Shown here piece after piece: positions 1-8,607 of a stretch of DNA of 56,772 nucleotides; positions within the stretch are counted from its first letter, which is position 1, and each line of letters begins with the position of its first letter. Made by a program: the position numbers and the translations under genes. Under the pieces are notes generated by a model, which had not been told where the DNA came from, ran no database searches, and saw nothing but the letters and a program-made list of their open reading frames with translations. The DNA lies in NCBI GenBank assembly GCA_031269685.1, contig JAISYU010000027.1, positions 1 to 56,772 on the forward strand, in the 5' to 3' direction. The DNA is from Dysgonamonadaceae bacterium (lineage in GTDB: Bacteria; Bacteroidota; Bacteroidia; Bacteroidales; Azobacteroidaceae).

Positions 1-15
1 AAATAGTTTATCTTT

Positions 16-954
16 ATGAAAATTCGAAAAATTAGAGCAGAACACTTTCGCAACGAAACTCATTTTCAGTACATCAGCCTTGCGCAAAAGTTGATCTCAT
101 CGAATCCGGCGATAGTAAATATCGTTGCCGACAGGATGGGTGAATTTAACACAGAAGTCGAACTCGAAAGTAAACTCGTTGACACCGTCAGGAGTAGCCC
201 ATACACCGAGAAACTTGAAGAACTCGACAAGCGTCTCGACCGTGCCATCGTCGGGTTAAACGCTACCATTGAGGCGGATCTTCATCACTACAATCCCCAG
301 ATTGTTGAGGCGGCGAAGAGACTCTCACTGCGAATGAAATCATTCCGGGGCGAGATCGAGAACAAGCCGTACGAAGATGAATCGGCTGCCGTGAAAGTCC
401 TGCTCAACGACCTTCAATCAACGTATTCAGAGGATGTCGGAACGTTGAGTCTAAGCGGATGGGTGTTTGAAATTTCCGATGCCCAGACCAAGTTTGAGGA
501 AACGTTCATTCTACGGAACAAGGAATGGGCGTCCCGTCCGCAGGAAAGTCTTCGCGACGTACGCAAGAGAGTTGACACAATCTACCGCAATATGGTAGAA
601 TTGATTGACGCTTACGGCGCGTTAAACGGATACAGTGTGACTGGTGAATTTGTCGCCGAACTTAATCGTGAAGTGACATATTTCAACAGCCACAATCACC
701 GTGTCAAACATGACATCGCACATTGCGAGCCGGAAGAAATTCCGAATCAGGCTTACAATGGATACCCGATCACTCCGACACCGCTCGTGCTTTATCCGAC
801 CAGCAAGAAAACCTTACGCCTTGAACTCGGCAAAGACTATAATCTGTCTTTCAAGGACAACGTCGAGGTCGGGAACGCGCAGTGTACTATTCATGGAATC
901 GGCGCTTACAAAGGCTCGAAGACAGTCACGTTTATTATCAAGAGGATTGTCTGA
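16..954 (+). CDS. DUF6261 family protein, copy 1
   Basis: A 312-residue protein without signal peptide or membrane segment, so probably cytoplasmic. It closely matches a second copy at 35845-36771: the first 200 residues are nearly collinear, including the shared stretch NTEVELESKLVD and the motif LDRAIVGL, while the last 80 residues diverge. I recognise it as DUF6261, a Bacteroidales family with no known function. The helical, charged sequence suggests an all-alpha protein. Both copies are followed by a gene for a secreted protein with a similar signal peptide. The start is the only ATG near the beginning; its promoter would lie outside the window. Confidence 0.8.
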   Translation: MKIRKIRAEHFRNETHFQYISLAQKLISSNPAIVNIVADRMGEFNTEVELESKLVDTVRSSPYTEKLEELDKRLDRAIVGLNATIEADLHHYNPQIVEAAKRLSLRMKSFRGEIENKPYEDESAAVKVLLNDLQSTYSEDVGTLSLSGWVFEISDAQTKFEETFILRNKEWASRPQESLRDVRKRVDTIYRNMVELIDAYGALNGYSVTGEFVAELNREVTYFNSHNHRVKHDIAHCEPEEIPNQAYNGYPITPTPLVLYPTSKKTLRLELGKDYNLSFKDNVEVGNAQCTIHGIGAYKGSKTVTFIIKRIV

Positions 955-986
955 ATTATGATTTTATCCTTAAAGTCCTTTCTTCA

Positions 987-1012
987 TTACTTTTTTCTTG
1001 ATAAAAAAGTAA
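987..1012. repeat. Perfect 10-bp inverted repeat
   Basis: TTACTTTTTT at 987-996 is the exact reverse complement of AAAAAAGTAA at 1003-1012, with a six-base loop. It follows the DUF6261 stop by 32 bases and could act as a terminator in either direction, or be part of a dispersed element. Confidence 0.7.
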
Positions 1013-1160
1013 CACAAAAAATCAAGGCTGCGGCTTCGGTGCGACCCACAATCGGCTTGTTCGCTAAACAAAAAGAACTCGCGCTACGCGCTCAGACAAC
1101 TTTTTGTTTTACGCTCACTTCACCGTGTGGGTTCCCCGCACCTTCACCGATGCCGGTCTT

Positions 1161-1181
1161 AACCTCTCCCCTGGAGAGGTT
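1161..1181. repeat. Perfect 9-bp hairpin (REP-like)
   Basis: AACCTCTCC and GGAGAGGTT form a perfect stem around a three-base loop. Similar CTCTCC/GGAGAG palindromes are, from memory, common between genes in Bacteroidota. No U-tract follows, so a REP-like element fits better than a terminator. Confidence 0.6.
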
Positions 1182-1202
1182 AGATTGGTTGGGCGGAGGG
1201 GC

Positions 1203-1247
1203 GTTAAAGTCGTTAACGTCCTTAAAGTCCTTAAAGACCTTAATTGA
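1203..1247 (+). repeat. 9-bp tandem repeat, consensus NTTAAAGTC
   Basis: Five consecutive 9-base units can be read, the last one degenerate. The same word occurs as a four-to-five-unit array at 24650-24694 and as short runs near 968 and 36785. The copies at 1221-1247 and 36785 precede secreted-protein genes and share flanking sequence. Confidence 0.75.
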
Positions 1248-1300
1248 AAGAAAAGAAATAACAAGAATTTATTTATAAATCAAACTAATTATCAAAATCA

Positions 1301-2953
1301 ATGAGAAAGTACTTTTTTATTTTAATCGCGCTCGTTATTCTGAGCGCAACAGGCGCTAAGGCGCAAGTAACAATCGGATCGACGGTGAATCCTAAATCGG
1401 GTGCTTTGCTGGACCTGAACAGTACATCGAAGGGTGGGCTGCTGCTGTCGAATGTACAGATTACCGATTTGGAGAAGATCCCGGCTAATACCTTTATTGG
1501 TATTGATGAAGAACAGGACGAAAATCTTGACCTTACAGGAATGTTAGTTTATAACACTGCCGATGATGCAGGCAACGGTATCTATCCGGGCGTCTATTTC
1601 TGGAATGGATACGAGTGGCTAAGGCAGTATTCGGGAGCCGAGCCTCCTGAGGAGCCGGGACCTCCACAAGCAGGCTCTCCACAGATATTCATGGAAGGCA
1701 GCACGGTTAGTTATCTCGTGGCGGTAGGAAAGAAAATTAAGTGGTATAACTCAGAAACAGACGGATCGCAACTATCCTCTACAACAGAGCTTATAGACGG
1801 CGCGACATATTATGCAACGCAGACGGTAGGCGGGGTTGAGAGCACGTTAAGAACGCCGGTTGTTGTTTCTTTTATTTCCAATATACCTGCCGGCGATGCC
1901 AGCACCGGTAGCTTGTATGGACGTGCTTGCTTCGATGTTGCCACCGGTAACAACGGTGGTAACTGCAGAGAAATTATCGACCGCCAGGAACCATCTTACA
2001 AGGCTGACTTTACTGAAATATTAACTTACCAACAGACTTATACGTTTGCCACGGGAACCTCTGACGTATTCAACGTACGCTTTATAGTTATTGACCTCGC
2101 CGGTTTAGTGGCTTCAACTTCGGATAAGAATCCCGTACCGGGCTCACTTGCCGGCGGCGGCGTTACTACCTCCCTGACCGTTAATTTTAGAAATGATATT
2201 AACTCAGTACTTCAAGGTCGCGCACGCAGTGACGCTGCAAATGTGTATATTTATGCCGTCTATAACACAGGCTCTTCTGACTTACAGGTTTCGCTGAAAA
2301 TTAACATGCAAGACTGCGCCTGCTGCGGAGTTAAAGGCAATGACAATAAATGGCTGGAATTTATGTGCCATAACCTTGGCGCAACCGAAACTGCCGATCC
2401 GTTCACCCCGTCTTACCAACTAAATGGCGCTCATTACCAGTGGGGAAAGAAAGCCGCAATCGCACCGGCGCCAACATCAGCCAACCCAGGCGACGAAGGA
2501 GTGCCATCAGGGTGGAATGCTATTAATAGTCAAACTGCCGGTACCTTCGGCAAACCAAAGACCTCTTACGACCCCTGTCCAAATGGCTACCGTGTCCCGA
2601 CCAATGATGAATGGAATCAAGTGAGTAATGAAACGAACAATCCCCGGACAGTTCTAAATTCTGGTACTTATTATAGCGCTTGGAATGAAAATCATAACGG
2701 GTTTACTAATGGTATACATTTCGGCAAACTTTTCTTCTTGCCTGCCGCCGGGTATCGGCTAAACAATGTAACGATTAATACTACGACTTACTATGGTCAC
2801 CTGTACCAGCGCAATGGACGAGGCAGATACTGGAGTACTAGTTCCAACATGTCATTTTATTTCTACAGAGCAGGCACATCAAGTCATCCAACCAACATTA
2901 GTGCGCCCGAAGGTACTCCTTCCGCCGTATCCGTCCGCTGTATAGTACAATAA
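1301..2953 (+). CDS. Secreted FISUMP-domain protein
   Basis: A 550-residue exported protein. Residues 1-21 are a signal peptide ending in GAKA. Residues about 125-185 look like an Ig-like domain (KIKWYNSETDG, YYATQTVGG). From about residue 335 onward is a FISUMP domain, recognised by WLEFMCHNLGA, YDPCPNGYRVPTNDEW and the closing SVRCIVQ. FISUMP proteins are numerous surface or secreted proteins of Bacteroidota and Fibrobacter; their function is not established. No T9SS sorting tail is visible. The next gene starts 9 bases downstream, so the two are probably co-transcribed. Confidence 0.85.
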   Translation: MRKYFFILIALVILSATGAKAQVTIGSTVNPKSGALLDLNSTSKGGLLLSNVQITDLEKIPANTFIGIDEEQDENLDLTGMLVYNTADDAGNGIYPGVYFWNGYEWLRQYSGAEPPEEPGPPQAGSPQIFMEGSTVSYLVAVGKKIKWYNSETDGSQLSSTTELIDGATYYATQTVGGVESTLRTPVVVSFISNIPAGDASTGSLYGRACFDVATGNNGGNCREIIDRQEPSYKADFTEILTYQQTYTFATGTSDVFNVRFIVIDLAGLVASTSDKNPVPGSLAGGGVTTSLTVNFRNDINSVLQGRARSDAANVYIYAVYNTGSSDLQVSLKINMQDCACCGVKGNDNKWLEFMCHNLGATETADPFTPSYQLNGAHYQWGKKAAIAPAPTSANPGDEGVPSGWNAINSQTAGTFGKPKTSYDPCPNGYRVPTNDEWNQVSNETNNPRTVLNSGTYYSAWNENHNGFTNGIHFGKLFFLPAAGYRLNNVTINTTTYYGHLYQRNGRGRYWSTSSNMSFYFYRAGTSSHPTNISAPEGTPSAVSVRCIVQ

Positions 2954-2962
2954 AAAATACAG

Positions 2963-4216
2963 ATGCTAAAGAAAATACTTTCACTGTTTATCCTTAGCCT
3001 TGCGCCCCTGATTGCAGCAAAGGCGGAAATAAATATACACCTGCCGCACTTTGCCGGTAAACAGTATGTGCATTACATTATGCAGGGCGACGCTACCGAT
3101 ACCATCACGCGAGGATCGCTTGACGAATCCGGCAGGGCGATCCTTTCCCTGCCGGAGGAACACAAAGACTTCCGCGGAATGTCGAAATTTATGCTCCCAA
3201 GCGAAGGAGGACTGGAAATCATACTCAATCGCGAAGCAGACTTTACCGTCTCCTGCGCCGAAGCCGCTCCCAACGTTAACAATATATTCTATACCGGCTC
3301 CGCCGAAAATAATTTTCTCTTCTCCCAATACCATAAACAGAGCGAGATATTAGACAAAGCAGGCGTAGTCGGTATGGCGTTGCAAGTATACCACTCAAGA
3401 AAGCACAAGCTCAACAAGCCCCTCATCGCAGAACAAAAAGAACTGATAAAAAAGTTCGAGGAACTGCAAAGGGAAACAGCCACCAGCAACCTCTACGCCG
3501 CCCGTATCCACGAAATGGGGGATTTCATCACCGGTACCGGTAGCAGTTTGACCTTGACCGAAGCGGAAATACACGAGGAAAGAAAGAACTTCGCAGCATC
3601 GAAAGTCGATCTCCATGACCTGTACAACAGCGGATTATGGAATGATGTGCTCGAATCATGGGTCAGTATCGCAACAACCTCCGGCGACAGTGTTATTACC
3701 GACGGTTGCAAACAGATGCTCGCCCGCACCACCAACAAAGACCTCCACCGTAAACTGCTTGGCAAACTAACCCTCCTCTTCTACAAGTACGGGAAGGAAA
3801 GACTGCTCGCACAACTCGGCGAAGAAGACCTGCTCGCCCCCGGACACCGCGCCCCTATGCTGCGCCTCAACAATGCCCGCATCTATCCGTCCGGCAGCCT
3901 CATAATCTTTTACGAATCAGGATGCAACAGCTGCGAAAACGAACTGCTCCGGCTACACGCAAACTATCTCCTCCTGCATGAGAAGGGACTGCGGGTTATA
4001 TCCGTCTCCGCCGACCGCGACGAAGAAACTTACCGGAAAAACGCCGCTAAACTCCCCTGGTTCGACAAATACTGCGACTATAAAGGCTTTGAAGGCGAGA
4101 ATTTTGTCAACTATAATATCCCCGGCACTCCCGTTATATTCGTTACCGACAAAGAAGGATTTATCACAGGACGATATGCACGGCTGGAAGACTATCTAAA
4201 CAGTGACAAAGAGTGA
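2963..4216 (+). CDS. Periplasmic thioredoxin-like protein (TlpA/AhpC-TSA type)
   Basis: A 417-residue exported protein with a signal peptide in residues 1-21. The N-terminal part (about 22-115) resembles the beta-rich DUF4369-type domain often joined to thioredoxin folds in Bacteroidota. The C-terminal 130 residues form a thioredoxin-like domain with a CNSC redox pair at Cys321/Cys324, followed by VISVSADRDEE and the cis-proline region GTPVIFV. The likely role is thiol-disulfide exchange or resistance in the periplasm; the substrate is unknown. It lies 9 bases after the FISUMP gene, whose product is cysteine-containing and could be a client (inference). Confidence 0.85.
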   Translation: MLKKILSLFILSLAPLIAAKAEINIHLPHFAGKQYVHYIMQGDATDTITRGSLDESGRAILSLPEEHKDFRGMSKFMLPSEGGLEIILNREADFTVSCAEAAPNVNNIFYTGSAENNFLFSQYHKQSEILDKAGVVGMALQVYHSRKHKLNKPLIAEQKELIKKFEELQRETATSNLYAARIHEMGDFITGTGSSLTLTEAEIHEERKNFAASKVDLHDLYNSGLWNDVLESWVSIATTSGDSVITDGCKQMLARTTNKDLHRKLLGKLTLLFYKYGKERLLAQLGEEDLLAPGHRAPMLRLNNARIYPSGSLIIFYESGCNSCENELLRLHANYLLLHEKGLRVISVSADRDEETYRKNAAKLPWFDKYCDYKGFEGENFVNYNIPGTPVIFVTDKEGFITGRYARLEDYLNSDKE

Positions 4217-4287
4217 AGCATGAAGGAACAGCATCGGAAAAAAACAGGAATTGCCGGTAAAATTATGGTTGTTTCATAAAAAATTTG

Positions 4288-4295
4288 TACCTTTG
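4288..4295 (+). promoter_or_regulatory. -7 box TACCTTTG for the pdxA-like gene
   Basis: Exact match to the Bacteroidota -7 consensus TAnnTTTG, ending 19 bases before the ATG at 4315. It supports ATG over the upstream in-frame TTG at 4285, which would precede the promoter. Confidence 0.75.
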
Positions 4296-4314
4296 CAGCC
4301 TGCAAGCAAAAACA

Positions 4315-5376
4315 ATGAGCGATAATATATTGAAAATAGCTATAAGCCAGGGCGATATAAACGGAATTTCTTACGAATTATTCCTAAAAACATTTGAAGA
4401 TGACCGTATGACGGACAATAATATCACTGTCCTCTACGGCTCGTCAAAAGTACTCGCCTATCACCGAAAGGCTATGGATCTGCCGGCAATCAAATTCAAT
4501 ACAGTCAACAACGTGCAGGACGCAGGAAGTAACCGCCTGAATATAATCAACTGTGGCGTCGATGATATAGTAGTCGAACTCTCAAATCCTCTTCCCGAAG
4601 CGGAGGAAATGGCGCAGAAAGCGCTCGACCGCGCTCTCAATGACCTCAAACAACACCTAATCGACGCGCTCGTCATCGCTCCCTCATCCATCAACAATGC
4701 TGCTTACCTGAGATCTGTGGCAGGAGTAAAACCTCTCAAGATCCTCGTCTCAAACAGTCTGCGAATCGCCATCGCAACCTCGGATATATCACTGTCGGAA
4801 GTTGCCGGAACATTCACAAGCAATCTGCTCGTCACACAATTACGTGCGCTGCATCATTCATTAGTCCATGACTTTCTACTGACCATGCCGCGTATCGCCG
4901 TACTGTCGCTCAACCCGGGCAAAGGCATCAAGGAAAGGCAGTACGGTAAGGAAGAAAACGAGGTAATTATCCCTGCTCTTAAAACCGCAAACGACAACGG
5001 TATAATATGCTTCGGACCATACTCGGCGGAAGATTTCTTCCCGTCAAACGATTACCGGAAATTCGACGCCATACTCGCCATCTATGACGACCAGGCTGTT
5101 GCACCTTTCCGGCTACTGTCAATGAGCGAAGGCGCAATATTCTATGCCGGTATGCCTTTCGTAGTCACTGCTCCCGACATCGGCGTATCTTATAATCTCG
5201 CAGGGAAAAACGAATCACAGGAAACAGTCATGCGTAACGCAATTTACCTCGCAACCGACATCGTGAACAATCGCGCTTTCGACCGCGAAATTAACGCCAA
5301 TCCGCTCCGTAAACAATATTTTGAAAGAGGATCGGATAACGAAAGACTTGACCTGACGGAAGATGAGGAAACGTAA
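4315..5376 (+). CDS. PdxA-like protein lacking the metal-binding histidines
   Basis: A 353-residue member of the 4-hydroxythreonine-4-phosphate dehydrogenase family (PdxA, vitamin B6 synthesis). The fold is clear over the full length (ISQGDINGISYE at the N-terminus, GKEENEVIIPAL, LAIYDDQAVAPF, YNLAGK). In E. coli PdxA the metal is held by His166, His211 and His266. The equivalent positions here, with almost identical spacing (45 and 56 residues), are Asp157, Gly202 and Asp258. The usual DHGT motif reads DIGV (residues 288-291). A normal PdxA reaction is therefore doubtful; this is probably a paralogue with another role or a pseudoenzyme. A lysophospholipid acyltransferase follows. Confidence 0.85.
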   Translation: MSDNILKIAISQGDINGISYELFLKTFEDDRMTDNNITVLYGSSKVLAYHRKAMDLPAIKFNTVNNVQDAGSNRLNIINCGVDDIVVELSNPLPEAEEMAQKALDRALNDLKQHLIDALVIAPSSINNAAYLRSVAGVKPLKILVSNSLRIAIATSDISLSEVAGTFTSNLLVTQLRALHHSLVHDFLLTMPRIAVLSLNPGKGIKERQYGKEENEVIIPALKTANDNGIICFGPYSAEDFFPSNDYRKFDAILAIYDDQAVAPFRLLSMSEGAIFYAGMPFVVTAPDIGVSYNLAGKNESQETVMRNAIYLATDIVNNRAFDREINANPLRKQYFERGSDNERLDLTEDEET

Positions 5377-5417
5377 TGATATGAAAACATACACCATATA
5401 TAATATATAAGGAGTAA

Positions 5418-6245
5418 ATGAAGGACAGGCTCATAGACATCAAGGTTTTGCAGGGAATTTCCCCCATATTCAAGAAATGGTACGGTCCTGTGCTCGCAAA
5501 ATGCGCGATCCGCCTTGCCGGCTTCGATAAAGTAAACCGCGTATATAACGCAGGGAAATACCTGACCGGACCGGCAGTCGAAGACGCTATGCTCGATAAC
5601 CTCGGTATCACTCGCCGTGTACACAACATAGAAACTCTGCGGCAGTTAGACGGTAAACCATTCATAACGGTCTCCAATCACCCGTACGGACATATAGACG
5701 GAATATTCCTCGTAGGTGAAATTACCCGCATCCGCAAAGACTTCAAAGTAATGGTCAACTGGATGCTCGGAATGATTGACTCTATGGAAGCGCACTTCAT
5801 AGGCGTCAATCCCTATGCCTCAAGCGTGAGCAGTCGCTCAAGCCTCGGCGGTATAAAACAGTGCCTCGAACATCTTAAAGCAGGACATGCTCTCGGATTC
5901 TTCCCCGCAGGCGCAGTGTCGAAGTTCGATAAAAACGGTCTGGTTCATGATCAGCCATGGCAGGAAAGAGTGCTGAAATTGATTGTAAAAGCCAAAGTCC
6001 CCGTCGTTCCGGCATATTTTTCAGGACATAATTCATGGTTCTTCAACTTCCTCGACCGTATTGACTGGCGAATCCGTACCGTACGCCTCTGCCATGAACT
6101 CGATAATAAACGCGGAAAAACCATCAACCTCGTGTTCGGACAGCCTATTATGCCCGAAGAACAGGCTAAATATACAAACCATGCCGACTTAGGCGCCTTC
6201 CTGACAGAAAAGACTTATAGCCTTGCATCGTTTTGTATCCAATGA
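5418..6245 (+). CDS. Lysophospholipid acyltransferase family protein
   Basis: A 275-residue PlsC-superfamily enzyme that would transfer an acyl chain to a lysophospholipid or lyso-ornithine lipid at the inner membrane. The catalytic block reads SNHPYGHIDGI, in the spaced form (HPxGxxDG) found in the OlsA/hemolysin-like branch rather than classic PlsC. The second block is FFPAGAVSKF and the third VPVVPAYFSGHNS. No strong membrane segment is seen, which is usual for this branch. A clear Shine-Dalgarno AAGGAG lies at 5409-5414, four bases before the ATG; such strong sites are rare in this phylum. Confidence 0.8.
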   Translation: MKDRLIDIKVLQGISPIFKKWYGPVLAKCAIRLAGFDKVNRVYNAGKYLTGPAVEDAMLDNLGITRRVHNIETLRQLDGKPFITVSNHPYGHIDGIFLVGEITRIRKDFKVMVNWMLGMIDSMEAHFIGVNPYASSVSSRSSLGGIKQCLEHLKAGHALGFFPAGAVSKFDKNGLVHDQPWQERVLKLIVKAKVPVVPAYFSGHNSWFFNFLDRIDWRIRTVRLCHELDNKRGKTINLVFGQPIMPEEQAKYTNHADLGAFLTEKTYSLASFCIQ

Positions 6246-6260
6246 CAAATTTTCAGAAAT

Positions 6261-7139
6261 ATGAACGAATCAGCAGAAAATAAACAGCAAAACAACAACA
6301 ATCCACAACCGCCAAGCGCCTTTGAACTTTCGCGGATATGGAATTCCTGGGTTTTCTCAAATTCAGGAAAAACCGGCAATTTCTGCCTGCCTGATCCTGT
6401 CCTGATCTTCGTCATATCCGGCAAAATCACTCTGCGTATAAATGAGCGGGAAAGGCAAACCATGACATCCGAAGAAATGCTTGCCCTGACAAGCAGTACA
6501 GACTTCCGGGTTGAAGTTAGAAAGCAAGCGCATGTAGTTATTTGTCAGATGCCTGTAACTACGATGTTTACAGACAAAAAGGTGGTCAGTGAACTGCTCT
6601 CGCTCAATGTTGCGGAACCAACGGAATTTAATAAAATGAACATTCACAAAACAATTACACGGTTTTTGTTGTTATTAGTATATTATTTGAATGATGGATT
6701 GGTCTCAGAGCATTTGTATGGCATAAAACGGCATGAATTGTTTATGCTACTTATTAATTACTACGATAAAACAGAACTTGCCCGTTTTTTTAATCAATTC
6801 CTCACCAACGATTCCGCCTTCAAAATAGCAGTACTGAACAATTACCGCAAGGTAAAAAATATAAAAGAGTTAGCTGCACTGTTGAATTATTCGGTTTCGG
6901 GTTTTATAAAGAAATTCAAGAGCAATTTTAACGAATCTCCATATAGATGGATACAAAAACAGAAAGCGCAGATGATTCTGATAGACATTAACAAGGGTGA
7001 AAAGTCGCTTCAGGCGATCGCTATAGATTATGAATTTTCGTCATACCAGCATTTTTCGCTCTTCTGTCAGAGGAACTTTAAGATGTCGCCAACTCAGATT
7101 TATAGAAAGAATTTATTGGAAAATGTATTTTTTAAATGA
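6261..7139 (+). CDS. AraC-family transcriptional regulator
   Basis: A 292-residue protein. The N-terminal 120 residues look like a cupin-type sensing domain (VLIFVISGKITLRINERE). The C-terminal 95 residues carry the two helix-turn-helix units of the AraC/XylS family: KELAALLNYSVSGFIKKFK, then SLQAIAIDYEFSSYQHFSLF and the family ending MSPTQIYRKN. It starts 15 bases after the acyltransferase, so it could share its transcript, and it lies directly before the promoter of the polysaccharide locus. Control of that locus is a reasonable guess but unproven. Confidence 0.85.
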   Translation: MNESAENKQQNNNNPQPPSAFELSRIWNSWVFSNSGKTGNFCLPDPVLIFVISGKITLRINERERQTMTSEEMLALTSSTDFRVEVRKQAHVVICQMPVTTMFTDKKVVSELLSLNVAEPTEFNKMNIHKTITRFLLLLVYYLNDGLVSEHLYGIKRHELFMLLINYYDKTELARFFNQFLTNDSAFKIAVLNNYRKVKNIKELAALLNYSVSGFIKKFKSNFNESPYRWIQKQKAQMILIDINKGEKSLQAIAIDYEFSSYQHFSLFCQRNFKMSPTQIYRKNLLENVFFK

Positions 7140-7201
7140 TTTGGATAATAATGTATTTCATTTAGGTAATAATTTATCATTGTATATTGCGAAAATTGTA
7201 T

Positions 7202-7209
7202 TAATTTTG
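7202..7209 (+). promoter_or_regulatory. -7 box TAATTTTG for the polysaccharide locus
   Basis: Match to TAnnTTTG, 76 bases before the ATG at 7286. The leader is longer than at most promoters in this window, leaving room for control by the adjacent AraC regulator. Confidence 0.6.
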
Positions 7210-7285
7210 CAGCGTCTTAGAAATGATAAATTTCTGATATGAACTAAAAGTAGAATTAACTAATTTTTTTACTCTTATATATTTT

Positions 7286-7567
7286 ATGGCAAAACAAACT
7301 TCATTTGCCCATCAGAAACGGGTACTGGAACAGTTTCAATCCTTGCTTACTGGCTTGGAAGGTGATTTTCGCGACTTGGTCAGCAAGTATGAAAACGGTG
7401 TCAATTCTCTTTATGAAAAAGAAGGATTGATGGAGGAAATCTATGAAGATTACATATCTTCATACCTGAATCCTATGAGAGATGCTCTCGACAATCTCAC
7501 GAGGAAAATTCAGGAAGAAGACCTGCCTTTCATAGAAAAAGAATTGGACTTCATTTCCTCTCATTAA
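7286..7567 (+). CDS. Small coiled-coil protein, function unknown
   Basis: A 93-residue, charged, all-helical protein without signal peptide or membrane segment. Hydrophobic residues recur with near-heptad spacing (LEQFQSLLTGLEGDFRDLV, MRDALDNLTRKIQ), suggesting a two- or three-helix coiled coil. I do not recognise a family. It is the first gene after the promoter at 7202 and lies 28 bases before the HU-LysM gene, so the two probably act together at the head of the surface-polysaccharide operon. Confidence 0.65.
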   Translation: MAKQTSFAHQKRVLEQFQSLLTGLEGDFRDLVSKYENGVNSLYEKEGLMEEIYEDYISSYLNPMRDALDNLTRKIQEEDLPFIEKELDFISSH

Positions 7568-7595
7568 TTTAACTGATTCAGATAAAATTTGAATT

Positions 7596-8570
7596 ATGGA
7601 CAGAGATTATAAGACAGATAGGGATTTCGAGAAAAGTTCTCCTTTCGTACCGGCAGTTAAAGCACTGCTGAAAGGAGAAACAGTGTTTATACCAACGCTG
7701 GGATACCTGTCTGTGTTTTTTATCTCCGGCAGAAAAACAGTGTTGTTTAAAACGCTTACCGGCAAAGAATCCGAAAACACTGTTCAAGACCTTTTCGATA
7801 TGGACGCGCTTGTTACGCAACCTTTACGGGAAGGGACAACTGTCAATATTCCCGAACTCGGCAATTTCCGACCTATAAGAAACAGTAACGGTTCGTTACG
7901 AGTGGCTTACACTGTGTCGCCGGCTTTGCGGAATATGCTCAATGATATTGAGTCTGTTCCAAGTCCTCCGAAAATTTCACCTTTACTAAGTGATCCAAGT
8001 CCCTTAGAAAAAGAAGAAATACCGGAACAGGTGGAACAGGAAACACTGCAAATCGTTGAAGAACCCGAACAACCGGTTTCTCCCAAACCAAAGCCACATG
8101 TCATCGACAGTGCGCCTGTTCCAAAGAAAGAGGAGGAAACCGGTAATTCTTCGGTAGGTAAACAGATAGTGGAATGGTCGAACCGCAGCCGGAGCAAACT
8201 CGAAATTCCATGGGATCGAATTTTTAACTACGTAATAGTAGGAGGAATGGCAATTGTTCTGCTTTTCTTCATTTACTCTAAGTATTTCAAGAAGACAGAC
8301 AAAATAAAACGTCCGGTAATAACTCGATCCGAAGGAATAATGACTCCACTTACCGAACTTGCCGAGAAAAATTACGGCAATAGCGCTTTCTGGGTTTACA
8401 TCTACGAAAGCAATCGGGAAAAACTTGTTTCACCCATCAATATTCCTAAGGGTATAGACATTATTATTCCCAATCTTAAGGATGAGTACGGAGTGAACCC
8501 AACAGACAGCGCTGATATCCGAAACGCTGTTCTGCAAGGGAATATAATAATCGGATTAATAGCAAAATAG
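7596..8570 (+). CDS. HU-like protein with membrane segment and LysM-like tail
   Basis: A 324-residue protein in three parts. Residues about 10-115 resemble an HU/IHF-like DNA-binding domain (GETVFIPTLGYLSV and VNIPELGNFRPIRN, the turn typical of HU arms). Residues 120-200 are a Pro/Glu-rich linker. A single transmembrane helix spans about 211-229. Residues 244-292 match a LysM-like fold (LTELAEKNYGNSAFWVYIYE, then INIPKGIDIIIP). The predicted topology puts HU in the cytoplasm and LysM in the periplasm, so it could tie DNA to the cell wall. HU-plus-LysM proteins exist in Bacteroidota; this copy is divergent. It sits 37 bases before the T9SS cargo gene. Confidence 0.7.
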   Translation: MDRDYKTDRDFEKSSPFVPAVKALLKGETVFIPTLGYLSVFFISGRKTVLFKTLTGKESENTVQDLFDMDALVTQPLREGTTVNIPELGNFRPIRNSNGSLRVAYTVSPALRNMLNDIESVPSPPKISPLLSDPSPLEKEEIPEQVEQETLQIVEEPEQPVSPKPKPHVIDSAPVPKKEEETGNSSVGKQIVEWSNRSRSKLEIPWDRIFNYVIVGGMAIVLLFFIYSKYFKKTDKIKRPVITRSEGIMTPLTELAEKNYGNSAFWVYIYESNREKLVSPINIPKGIDIIIPNLKDEYGVNPTDSADIRNAVLQGNIIIGLIAK

Positions 8571-8607
8571 AAAAAATAACAAAATAAAAATCAAACTTGT
8601 ACATATT

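Larger units (their letters stand above)
955..1300. repeat. Intergenic region packed with dispersed palindromes
   Basis: This 346-base gap contains no convincing gene. It holds a hairpin at 987-1012 (TTACTTTTTT, six-base loop, then its exact complement), a hairpin at 1161-1181 (AACCTCTCC, loop CCT, GGAGAGGTT) and a 9-base tandem repeat at 1203-1247. Short GC-rich text between the hairpins resembles dispersed intergenic elements that I recall from other Bacteroidota. A 106-codon frame crosses the region but is built from these elements and is not credible as a gene. Confidence 0.7.

Noticed and set aside
958-1278. 106-codon frame after DUF6261
   Set aside because: It is made of the palindromes and 9-bp repeats in the gap and looks unlike a protein.
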